Origin: Pomphorhynchus laevis
Lineage: Eukaryota; Acanthocephala; Palaeacanthocephala; Echinorhynchida; Pomphorhynchidae
NCBI GenBank assembly: GCA_012934845.2
Contig: WNNJ02000169.1
Span: 1-64,000 of the forward strand
Direction of reading: 5' to 3'
DNA: 64,000 bases
In this document: positions 8,672 to 19,663 of the stretch, in pieces
Numbering within the stretch: position 1 is the stretch's first letter
Layout: every line of letters begins with the position of its first letter
Notes under the pieces: generated by a model
Databases searched by the model: none
Told to the model about the DNA's origin: nothing
The model's input: only the letters and a program-made list of their open reading frames with translations
Position numbers and translations under genes: made by a program

Positions 8672-10976
8672 ATGCACAAGGGCCAGCCTGCGACAACTCT
8701 GAAATGCTGTTCATGCAACGGCCTGAATGCTAAATGTAAAGGATGTCGATGTGCTAAGCAGAATACCCTATGATCGAATTGCTCTCCTGTGAATTGTTAC
8801 AATCGTCAAGTAAATTGCTCTGCAACAGCTTCCAATAATCTTGCTATGTCCACATTGTGTCAACCGAATTTAGATCGTGAAAACTCTGATCATCGATATT
8901 GTCCTCTTAACAACCATATCAATATAAATTACACAATAGATACTCGTCAAGAGTCCGATGTATTGTCTATACAGCATATATTCTCGATCGTTATACAATG
9001 GAAACCTAACTTATTTCGACTTTTAAAATGTTCAGAGTCCAAACAATTTATATCAGAACTTGCACGCATATTCAGGGATTCTCTCACTAATTCGGAAACT
9101 TTTAATAAGTACATCATCTTTGGACATCTTATTCTTCAACGTAATTCTCGTCAATCTCCCAAATCATTGAAATCAACTTTATCCCGACGATTGAACATGT
9201 GGTTCAATAATGACTATGCTGGATTATACGCTGAAGCCTCGGCACTTCAAAATATGAAAGCCTTGAAAATTCAACCTTCGAAGTCAAGAGATTGGCGCAA
9301 AAAAATCGTCTCATTGGTTGAAAGCTCTAGATTGAACACAGCAATGCATCTTCTAGACAACGAATCTTATGATGGCGTTCCTCTGCAACCAGAAGATGTG
9401 ATTGGTTCTAAAACTGTTCGGGAATTATTACTCGACAAGCACCATGTACCGAGCCCATTAGATCCTAATGCTTTTAACTGATCTTTCCCAATCACAGTTC
9501 CAAATTTTCACCCTGTGATGTTTGATTCAATCGATAGTGAATTGATAATTCGTATGGCTAAACGTGTTAAAGGTGGAGAAGGTCCCTCCGGCATTGATGC
9601 ACAGTCATGGCTACAAATGTTAACTAAGTTTGGTCACGAATCTGCTAAATTGACTGGAGTTTTGTCAACGTTCGCAAAATCTTTAGCTACTGAGCGTATG
9701 CCTACTAATGTTATAAATGTATTAACTTCAAGCAGATTAATAGCCTTAACCAAAAAATCGGGAATAGGGCCTATTGGTATTGGCGACGTTAGTAGGAGAA
9801 TAATGTCGAAAGCCATTCTTTCTATAATTTCCAATGATATTCAAGAAGTGTGCGGACGGTTGCAAATGTGCGCTGGTCAACGAGCTGGAGTGGAGTGTGT
9901 CACGCACGCAATTCGCGAATGCCTGTTAAAAGCTCCCGATGCAATTATTCTCACTGTTGATGCAGATAATGCATTTAGCAGAATAAATCGAAAGGCAACT
10001 CTCGCTAATATATCACGCATTTGTCCCTCTATGTCTACCATACTACACAATTTTTACGATAACCCTTCAAATTTTTCAACATAGTTTCATCAAATCCCAA
10101 GAGGGCTTTACGCGAGGTGATGTACTTGCTATGCCAGCTTATGCCGTAGCAACCCTGCCATTATTGCTGAGCATTACTGAGGAGTTTCCTCACATCAACC
10201 AATTCTGGTACGCGGATGATGACAATTTAGTCTGTGAACCTGTGCAAATTTACAAGGCTTTCAAATTCTTGTGACTACGGCCGTGCTTTCGGATTTCATG
10301 TCAACAGCAACAAATGCGTGCTACTAACTAGTCCCGAAAATGCAGATAGTACTCGCGAATTTTTTAATGATACGGGATTCGACATTGTTGTCGATGGCAC
10401 ATTAGTACTCGGTGCTTCAAATTGGAATAGATGATTATATAAATAAAACAACGGAACAAAAGATCTCTAATTATTGCTCATTAGTAAATCGTCTTGGGTA
10501 TTCTTGATTTGCAGATAAGCTATACTGGTATGACCAGATCGCTTCAGCATAAATGGATTCACTCGCAAAGAACCACAAACTGTTCAATTGGTAGTTTCGA
10601 TGATCTCCATGACACTATTCAGAATCGTTTTGAGAAGCTTTTTAATTTGAAATTGCCTGACGACGATTATTTATGGCCATTATTTTCCCTTCCGTTAGGA
10701 CTAGGTGGTATAAGTATTGCTGACCCACGTTTTACTGCGATAGAAGAGTTTAAAATCTCAAAAGATATATGCACTCCTTATTTAAATGGCTTATACGGTG
10801 TTGACTTGAAGAATGAACAAGCCAAACACATTGCCCTTATAGGCACTTCAAAGATTGATCTTCAAAAGTTATTGCTTAGAGATCGAGTAGCTAACGTTGG
10901 TGACAATTTGTTATGTATTATGGAACATCTACAAGTCAAAGGTGCCTCGTCATGGCTGCACATATCCTACGAGTGA
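8672..10976 (+). pseudogene. Retroelement RT polyprotein with Cys-rich head
   Basis: Pieces run in order. A start at 8672 gives a Cys-rich head (LKCCSCNGLNAKCKGCRCAK); 8789-9481 is a linker region; 9515-10084 holds the RT fingers and palm (GPSGIDAQSW, SSRLIALTKKSGIGPIGIG, LQMCAGQRAGVECVTHAIRE, LTVDADNAFSRINR). Near 10100-10230 are QEGFTRGDVLAMPAYA and FWYADD, the catalytic palm. 10494-10976 is the post-RT region (WPLFSLPLGLGGISIADP). This GPSG-PIGIG-CAGQ-WYADD pattern is familiar from a group of invertebrate retroelement proteins, but I cannot assign a named clade. At least three frame interruptions (near 8772, 9479 and 10082), so it is dead. No endonuclease domain is visible. Confidence 0.8.
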
Positions 10977-11039
10977 TCGTTGGACTCGAGTTAGCAATGA
11001 AGAATTTCGTGACGCACTTGCAGCTCGATATCATAGACT

Positions 11040-11126
11040 ATCACTAGACGCGCCCTCTCATTGCCCTAGCGGTAATGAGAGGGCGCGTCTAGTGATCTAA
11101 CTATACGAATTGGTAATTCGTATAGT
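11040..11126. repeat. Two consecutive perfect hairpins
   Basis: Hairpin 1: 11040-11062 pairs with 11074-11096, 23 perfect base pairs around an 11-base loop whose ends can add a few more. Hairpin 2: 11100-11111 pairs with 11115-11126, 12 base pairs around ggt. They follow the last coding piece of the 8672 element by about 60 bases and precede the satellite. They may be that element's 3' terminus or a termination/processing structure. Confidence 0.95.
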
Positions 11127-11127
11127 G

Positions 11128-14100
11128 TATAGAGAGATCAAATTAATTTCCAACTATAGGAAGTGAAGATATTAGGTTCACTCACAACTCGAGCATGACG
11201 AAATTATTTCAACATCCAATTATAGGGAGTAGCGAAATCAGATTAACATCTTACTCTAGGACGTGAAGAAGTCATGCCAACATCTAACTCTAAAGGTGAA
11301 GATACCAGATCTCCACATCCAATTCTAAAAGTGAAAATACCATATCAACATCCAAATGTAGATAGTGGAGTGATCATAACAACGTCAAGCACTAGAGCGT
11401 GAATATATTATTATTATTATTATACATTCAACAACATACGAGCATTAGCTCAAATAGCTGGCTCACAATAAGTTCGTAAATAAATTAATTAGTTTTTAAA
11501 ATAAGGAAATGCAACACGAAACATTGCTTGATCCATTCGTAGTCTTCTTTTAAAAGCACTAAGTGAACTGCATCCAACGGTGTCTGCATCAAGGTTGTTC
11601 CACAGCTCAACAATTCTTCTATCAAATTGCATCGCGCCCAATTTTTGTACTCTGTTTCTTCGAATAGTTAAAGAATGACCGCGAAGAACATTTGAACAAC
11701 GTAGTTGAACCCTACTCCGAAGAGGGTGATGAGGACGTTGGAATAAATGCCAAACAAGGCACATATCCATGTACCGACGGGTCCATGTGACGGTCTCAAG
11801 TCCTAATGATCTCAGTCTGTCTTCATAAGGCAGCGACGCCAACGTTGGTGCTAGCTTTGTTGCCCTGCGAAGTACCCTCTCTGATTTCTTATGTTCATGC
11901 ACAGTACGTGGGTATACAACCGGAGCTGCATATAAAAGTCTACTCAATACATGTGCTAAAATCAGAGGCCGAAGAGCAGTCGGATTTACGCGAACAAACG
12001 CGCGTCGAATCATACCTATCATTTTATTGGAGTTGGCACAAGCTTGATCAGTGTGCTTTTTGGTTGATAAATTAGAGGTAACCCATACTCCTAAATCTTT
12101 GTAACTATCGACACTTTCCACAATACAGTCCTTATATGTGTAACAAGCTGATGTTAGTTGCTTGCGAGCATTACCAATAATACGCATGTGTTTGCATTTC
12201 ATATTAACATCTCATTTCATATCATATTAACATCTAATCTTGAGCATGAAAGTATTAGACAAGAATTTAAATCTTGAGCATTAAGAGATCAGATCGACAT
12301 CAAGTTCAAGCGTGTGTAAAGATAATATCAACATCCAACTTTAGTGAGTCAATTGTTTAGATAAACATTCAACTAAGAGCATGAAAATATCAGATCAACA
12401 TCGAACTTTAGTATTTGAAGAGATCAGATCAACATATAACTCTAGCGCGTGAAAAATTCAGATCAACATCCAACACTTGTGTGTGAAAAGATCAGAACAG
12501 CATACAATTATAATGCTTGAAGAGTTTAGTTCATTATTAAACTTAATTGCGTGAGGAGATTATTTCAACGTAAAGCGATAGGCATTGAGGTTATGTCAAC
12601 ATCCAATTCTGGAGCGTGAAGATATCAGAACAGCATCCAATTCTAGCTAGTGAATATATCAGATTAGCATCAACTCTAGGGCGTAAAGAGATTAGATCAA
12701 CATCCGATTCTAGAACGTGATATAATCAGATCAACGTGCAACACAAGAGCCTGAAAAAATTAGGACAACATCCAACTCTTGAGCGTAAAGTGATCAGATC
12801 AACACCAAACTCTATAACGTGAATAGATTAGATCAACCTAAAATTCTAGCTCATAAAGAGATCAAAACATAATCCAACTCTAGAGTGTGAATATGTTTGG
12901 TCACCGTAAATTCTAAAACTGAAGAGATCCGATCAACATAAAACACTAGCGCGTGAAGATATAATAGTAATATCCAATTCTGGAGGAAGAAGAGATCATA
13001 TCAACATCCAACTCTAAATCGTGAAGATATCCTATCAACATCCAATTCTATGGTGTAAAAAGAACAGATAAACATCAAACACTAGTCAGTGAAGAGATCA
13101 TATCAACATCCAATTCTTGAGCGTAAAGATATCTGATCAGCATTTAAATCTAGAGCATGAAGAGATTTGGTCGCCATTAATTTCTAAAACGTGAAGACAT
13201 CAGATAAATATCCAACTCTAGGGCGTGAAGATATCATGTCAACACCATATTTCAGAACGTGAAGAGATAATAACAAAGCCAATTCTAGTGAGTGAACAGA
13301 TCAGATCAACATTCAACTAAAGTGCGTTAAGAAATCATATTCACATCCAATTCTACGGTCTAAAGAGGTCATATATACATCTAACTCTAGTGATGGTAAG
13401 AGAGCAGATCAACTTCCAACTCTAGAGCGTGATAAAATCAGATTAACATCCAAATATGAGCGTGAATGATTAGGTAAACATTTAATTCTAGAACATGAAG
13501 AGATCGAAACAACATTTAATACTCGGGTGTGAGGAGATTAGATTAACATCCTAATATATTGGGTGAAGAGATCGGATTAACATCAAATTCTAGGGCGTGA
13601 AGAGTTTAGATCAACATCCAACTCTCGTGAGTGAAGAGATCATATCAACATCAAACTCTAGAGCGTGAAGAGATAAGATCAATATCCAATTCTACGGCAT
13701 GAAACGGTCATGTCAACATTCAATTCTAGGCGTCAAGAGATCTAAACAACATCCAATAATATTGCGTAAAGAGATCAGATCAACATCCAATTCTAGATCG
13801 TGAAGATAACAAATCAAAACCCAACTCAAGAGAGTGAAAATATCGGAACAACAGCTAACTCTAAGGCTTGAAGAGATAAGGTCAACATCCAATTCAGAGA
13901 GCGTCAAAAAATCATATCAACATCAACTCTAGAGCTTAAATATGTCTGATCAACATAAAATTCTAGAGCGTTAAGATATCAGATCAACATCCAACTATAT
14001 AACATGAAGAGATCATATCAACATCGAATTTAAAAGGGTGAAGAGATCGGAACAAAATCCTATACTAGTGAGTGTAGAGAAGTAGAATCCGATTCTAGTG

Positions 14101-14635
14101 AGTGTAGAGAATTAGAGAATCCAATTCTAGCGAGTGTAATGTATCAGCATTTAACTAAAGAGCGTAAATAAATCAGATTAACATTTACTTATACTGTGTG
14201 AAGAGATGAGATATGCATCCAACTCTAGTGTGTGAAGAGATCATAATAAAATTGAATTTAAGGGCGTGAAGATATCAGCTCAGCAGCCAACTCTAGACCA
14301 AAAAGAGATCATGTCAACATAAATTTCTACTAAAGCATGACGATATTAGATCAACATCTAGCTTGTACGAGAGAAGATATCATATCAACATAAAGTATTA
14401 AAAAGATCGGTATTAAAATTTTTAATACTTTAGTATAAAAAAGATCAGATCAACATCAAACTCTAAAGCGTAAAAAGATCAGATCAACATACGACTCTCT
14501 AACATGAAGAGATTTTGTCAACATTCAATTCTAGAACGTGAAGATATCGGAAAAACATCAAAATCTAGGACGTGAAATCATACCAACATCGAACTTTAGG
14601 GCTATGAACAAATTAGGTCAACCAGCTCGTCGCCT
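11128..14635. repeat. Degenerate 34-bp satellite array
   Basis: About 2.7 kb of diverged tandem copies of a unit near gatcagatcaacatccaact followed by ctagagcgtgaaga (34 bp), on both sides of a LINE-C insertion (about 11400-12215). Around 80 units. Individual units differ by substitutions and small indels, so the array is old and not recently homogenised. ORFs inside it (for example 13713-13907) are only the repeat read in frame. A local 40-bp inverted motif with taaagtattaaaaa lies near 14390-14430. Confidence 0.93.
11402..12215 (-). mobile_element. LINE family C 3' fragment (C2)
   Basis: The ORF at 11489-12202 (237 aa) is the C-terminal region after the RT palm. It carries SYKDLGVWVTSNLST, RPLILAHVLSRLLYAAP, RRATKLAP, RLRSLGLETVTWTRRYMDM and RFDRRIVELWN-type blocks. 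These align block for block with the C-terminal third of the LINE-C ORF at 61806-63977. The 3' tail ends in (ATT)n at 11408-11423 (AAT on the element's strand), again like copy C1. It is 5' truncated in the manner of target-primed reverse transcription and inserted in the satellite. The retained frame is open, so the insertion is younger than most repeats here. Confidence 0.9.
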
Positions 14636-14699
14636 TACAACTGAACCATTCGGGTATCAAACCCCCAAGAGTTCAGTCGAGGCCGACAATGGTCGGTAA

Positions 14700-16595
14700 T
14701 CTCTAGATGAGGTAATTGAGAAACCTTAGTCTTTGCTCTGGAAGACGTCTTCTAGAAAATAAGAATAATCCCGAGATAGCCCAAGTACCCCAAATGCGTA
14801 CTTGAGTTTTCCCATTCAATGACATATGATAGGACCGTTTCAGAGCCCACCTAGCTCTTGTCAGAATAAGTCTAAGTCTACCCAGGTCAGCTTTCGCCGA
14901 CCAATTCATTGTAACGATGAACCCACGTATCCTACTCGACTCGTGAAGATGGGGAGTGGTTGAGGTTGCAAAATAGAAGAGAGTACAGAGAGTGATAGTC
15001 TCTTAAGTTTATTTTTGGTGGCAGGGGCGCCATGAAAGACGGCCACCTACGATTTCTCGGAATTTAAAATAAGATTGGATGTGGGTAACTGGTCTTTTAA
15101 TCTTCAAAAGAAACGGCTGATGTCCGAGACTACATCTTTGCATCTGAGTTCCGAAAACAGAGCTGTAGTATCATCAACATATACCACAAGATGATGATCA
15201 TGTCGAATGCCTTGAATAGAACAATGAAGCTAGCAAGATATAAGATAGGAGAAAGTGGGGAGCGTTGATGCACACCTGTAATAGGGTAGAACTGATGTGC
15301 ATCAGGGTCGTCATCATAGTAGAACAGCTTGGTATACACCGATTTACTTAGGTAAAAATATTTTATGACTGATGTTGATACCGACTACATCGGAAGGTGA
15401 AGCTAACAGTATTGTGACGGCCACATCTATTCTTTGATCGGCTTTCGAAAGCTGACAAATCCAAGAAGAGAGTGGAGCAACGGTTTTGGAGATGCCTGAA
15501 AATGGGCCCTAGGGGTTAACGATATCCGCAACAGATAAATTCCTGCTCCTGAAGTCACCCAAAGTCGAGATTGGTTCGAGAGAAAGCGTGGCTCCATAGT
15601 TATGCAAGGCTAGTGACTCCTCCAAAACCTTATCAAGACCTACGCTACCAATCCACCCCTGATGTCCTCTCCCGCCAGCAAACAAATTTCTCCTTCTTGA
15701 ATATATTCCGGAAGGAAGCATGAGAGGGACTAACACGAGCAATACTCGCCTGTCTTTACTCAGCTGGAGCCTATATCTAGAACTCCAGTATTTATTCGAG
15801 AGAGCCTGTCTAAAGGAATCAGAAAGATTGGGAAGGTGTAGCATTTTTGCTAGGACCTTGAGTTTTGTCGAAGTGGAACTGTAAATGCGACCTTTCTAGT
15901 AGAAAGGATCCCGGTGGCTTGCGAAGACAGTTAGTAATTAAATTCCGTCAAACTATCACCCCCTATCCTGAGGAATCGTTGGATAGCTGCCTGAAAGAAG
16001 GCCACTCTAATTGGATCAAAGTGAAACCTCATTCTAAGCAACGTATCTTCCTCTAGATGCCAGCATTTTAGGTCATGAGATATAATCAGTTGTTGGTGCG
16101 ACTGCTCAATTAAGATGGGTTTTAACAACCACGTCTTATGTAGCAGTAATATGTCGAGAAGTGAGTTTGATGTTGAGCAGTGACAGGTATGGGACGGTGG
16201 TTTGTGAATAAGATAATCGTTCCTAGCTCTGCGGAGTGCTGCATTAATCCAACGACCAGTTATGTCGTTGAAGTCACAGAGTAACATGTCGTAGCCGCTA
16301 ACTAAAAAACGATCCAGGAGGTCACGGTTCTTGTGAATCTATCCGGCCGGATGTAGACATTGGCTATACTGATGCGTTTACCGTTCTTGACAAATGCTAT
16401 AACTAAACAAGACATGGCAGGATTCGAGAAGTTTAATAAGACGGAGGACCTTAAGGAACATTTAAATAAGATTAAAAGACCTTGAGATGAAATGCATTGG
16501 GGAGGGTTATGTACGGAGTGAAGTGTGTGTAGATATGCTTTGGGATAAATCGAGTAATGTCCTGAGGATGACGGATAGACCGCTTCTCCTGAAGG
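14700..16595 (-). mobile_element. LINE family A copy A1, internally deleted
   Basis: Minus-strand pieces run from right to left. 15931-16287 is the end of the apurinic endonuclease and linker (CDFNDITGRWINAALRRARN, FHFDPIRVAFFQAAIQRF). 15509-15844 is the linker before the RT (LPNLSDSFRQALSNKYWSSR). 15130-15339 is part of the RT palm (YYDDDPDAHQFYPITGVHQR). 14703-14909 is the C-terminal region (NWSAKADLGRLRLILTRARW). Compared with copy A3, the RT fingers between 15339 and 15509 are missing and frames are broken in several places. The 5' end is cut near 16595, before the endonuclease start. Non-functional. Confidence 0.88.
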
Positions 16596-17260
16596 ATTAT
16601 GGCTCTTGATTCAAAATGTGTCAGTAATAACATGGCTCTTTATAATACAGCTGACTGCTCTATTTATAATATATAAAACAATAGGTAATTATTAATATCA
16701 TTGTTTAGTCACTTTAGTATTTATAGATTGTATGAAATAATATGTGGGTGATTAGTCTCTTAATAAATGACACTTATTTGAAAATGTCAAAGCGTTTGGA
16801 AACGCATAGTCATTTTATGAATGGGGATTTTGAACGAAATTTGTCTTGCAAAATTATACAATCTTAATCCACTTTGTCACTCAGACTCGGAATATTTAAT
16901 TTATGATGCGATATATTGAAATATCTTGCTTTAAAACAATTTTTTCATCTAAATGACTAGAAATTTTTACGATTTTTAAATAACAATTTATGTTTGGAAT
17001 TTCAAGCATGTTGCATCGATTGGAAATAAATGGTCTTAGAAAATACGACGTAATTTCAAGTTTATCGTAACCGGACGTAATATTTCCTTATTCTTAATCA
17101 GAGTTGATTAAAAAATGATTAACAATTTAATTAAATTGTTAAATGATTTATGTGATATTTTGCTTAGTGCTGTATTTAGAATATTAAAGTATAATGAACA
17201 TTTCATTTAAATTGTTTTATAATTTAAATAATTTTTTATTTAAATGCCATTCTTTTAGGA
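16596..17260. other. AT-rich intergenic
   Basis: No gene, RNA or repeat recognised between the LINE-A copy and the R2-like element. Confidence 0.6.
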
Positions 17261-17263
17261 GGG

Positions 17264-18832
17264 CTGGCTGCTACCAGCAGCCTACCATGTTCTTGCCCTT
17301 TGGAGCCGTCGCCAGAATGCTGAAAGCATTTCCACGTTGGATGGCGATACTAACGTTTTGGAGGAGGTATGAGGTAGCACGTGAATCCCCGGTAACGTGC
17401 TTCAATCTTTTTCCTATCTCCTTAACAAGAGCCAAAGCGGAAGACCCCAGTGATCCATAAATCTTTACTCCAAAAAGGCAAAATATGTGGGATATGGTTT
17501 GCGCTTTATGGCAAATGAAGCTGCTTCGCCCGCCACTGGCTACATTCCTAACATTGCTAACTGCGAGGGTGTCCACGCAGGTGGCGTCCCACATCAAACA
17601 TTTCCCTTCGCGCCAAGGGAAAATGGTGACTCCATCAGGACGACCGTCCGATCTGCATACATTGGATGGCTCTAGAATGTTTGGAGCGTTGACGGTGTTG
17701 AGGACTATGCTTATCACTGAATTTATTTCCGCGTGTCTAGGGAATCTGCCTCTCGAAATTCTGCATGATAATCTGTGTCGTCCTGACTCATCAACATACG
17801 CTCCACAATGGCATATGTGTGGAGTACATGTAGGAAGGCCTAGTCTTAGGGAAATGCTCACTCAATCTCACAGCCTCGTCATCGAGCAAAGTTCCCAAGG
17901 CACCAATCGGAACTGTGTTTAGCCAAGCACTAGACTCACTTGTGGAGATCGCCATAATTCGCACGCGAGATGCATCGTCTTTCGAGCCTTCAATTATGAT
18001 TCATGAGCTTGTTTAACTAGGGGAGTGTCCCCGGCGAATTGTTTATGACTATTAGACGGTGCCTCACTGAGACTCGTCTTGGCCAACCAAGTTGAGTAGC
18101 CAACTTCAAAATGCGGGCAATGTGTAGTGTTATTCAAAAGAATGTTGACGCCGTCTTTCGTTGGCACTACAGACAATAAAAAAGCCGGAAGAGCAATGTC
18201 CGCTGAACTGCGGATCCCCAAACCTCCGAACGGCGCAGGCAATGAAGCTTGACGCCAAGAATCGTTCGTTATCGAGCAATTTATGATGTGGGATAAATAT
18301 TTTTCCAGTACACCATCGAGCTTATAGAATTCTGCGTACATGTTGAAGCAAGGAGTTGTACGGAACTTGTAAAGCAGTCGTGGCATGTAAAGACAGTTTT
18401 TTATAAGGAAAAGTGCCTCGTGAGCACGAAACTCGCAAACCCTAGTGCACATTAATACCAATTGATCCTCGCTCTGAGCCAAATCTATCGATGAATTCTC
18501 TTCAAAGACAACGCTTCCAAGGATTTGCAAATTTTCCCGACCAATCACTTTTATGTTTGGGGCTACGGATGAAAAGGTAGTGGTCATCTGTTCGATTTCA
18601 CATGTTCCCCCATATTCAGGAACATGAGCTCACATTTGCCTGCATTGAGCTCCAGACCTATTCGGCTAGCTGATGCCAAAATCGTCTCCAAATCGTGCAG
18701 CACAACAGATGAATCTCCTCCAAGCATTGTGTCGTCCAAGTACCACGCATTAAAGGTGGATTGAAGGGAGTGCGAAATTGGACTTACTGCTAAAGCAAAA
18801 CCAATTGGACCAAGGGGATCGCCCGTGGTCCA
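17264..18832 (-). mobile_element. R2-like-endonuclease retroelement fragment
   Basis: Three minus-strand pieces in order. Near 18600-18832 the palm reads GDPLGPIGFALAVSP and FNAWYLDDTMLGG, with ASRIGLELNAGKCELM after it. 17994-18587 is the post-RT region (LFLIKNCLYMPRLLYKFRTT, QASLPAPFGGLGIRSSADIA). 17271-17861 is the C terminus, with a CHCG-x(n)-GRHRLSC-x(n)-RHAEIN zinc-binding block, then RPDGVTIFPW and LMWDATCVDT, which look like the PD...D-x-T core of an R2-type restriction-like endonuclease, then SVAIQRGNAFSILATAP. The 5' half is absent, cut at 18832 by the next insertion. At least two frame changes. Clade not certain; the R2-group relation rests on the CCHC-RH-PD order. Confidence 0.78.
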
Positions 18833-19660
18833 ATTATAAAATTGAAAAAATAAAAAAATAATGCCAAATCAAAAGATATGTACATGCTCATTCGTTTTTT
18901 AAACGAGGATAATCATATTTTGAGATATTGTATTTTTAATTTTTAAAGAAAAAAATAAAAAAAAATTATATTACGACCTGAAACGTTAAATAAAAGTTAA
19001 AAAATCTTAGGATACAATTAATTTGTGAGATAAAAACTTTTTTTTTCTCAAATTTTTCAGTTATAGACACATTGATTTTTTATTATATAAATCATCGAAG
19101 TCGAATATATCAACTATCAAAATTTTAGCTCAATCCAACTTCCAAATGAATAAACATATAATGTTAAATTAGGGATGGAGGAATGCTATGTTATAAGGTT
19201 TCGACCCTATGTTTAGCCATCAAAGTAGCGGTGATAAATAATTCTAATGGCATATTTCCTCTGATGAATTTGATTATCAAGTATCTTATTCTAATACAAA
19301 GTATATTATTTATTACCCATTCATAAAAATAATAAATAATATAATAATGCATAGAGTAACGAATTTAATAAATTGGTTACGAACATACAAAGGGCTCCCG
19401 CAAATGGGCCCGTCAAACACATCAAAACATTGTTTGTCAACAAGATTAGGAAGTCACCGATACAAATCAGCTAACTGAGTCTATGTATTTAATATAATTA
19501 TAAAATTGAAAAAATAAAAAAATAATGCAAAATTAAAAGATACGTACATGCTTATTAGGTTTTTAAACGTGGATAATCATATTTTGAGATATTTTTAACT
19601 TTTATAGATAAAAATATAAAAAAATAAAATGTGAAGTGCATATTACGGCCTGGAACTTTA
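18833..19660 (-). mobile_element. Repeat-flanked insertion with P3-type tail
   Basis: Direct repeats of about 165 bp lie at 18833-18995 and 19495-19660, both starting aattataaaattgaaaaaat. Between them, 19170-19345 matches the 3' tail of the Penelope-type element at 22110-22260 (gtatcttattctaatacaaa, gtatattatttattac). The unit separates the R2-like fragment from the 5' end of LINE-B copy B1. I read it as a truncated Penelope-type insertion with partial terminal direct repeats, which that group is known for. Confidence 0.65.
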
Positions 19661-19663
19661 AAT

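Noticed and set aside
13713-13907. 64-codon ORF with LELDVDLIS repeats
   Set aside because: It is the antisense of the 34-bp satellite; the apparent peptide repeat is just the DNA repeat.
14640-14700. Possible tRNA-like segment (cattcgggtatcaaaccccc)
   Set aside because: No acceptor or anticodon arms could be folded around it. Probably LINE-A 3' flank.
17194-17922. Plus-strand ORFs at 17194, 17485 and 17487
   Set aside because: They lie antisense to the R2-like endonuclease, which has clear conserved motifs on the minus strand.
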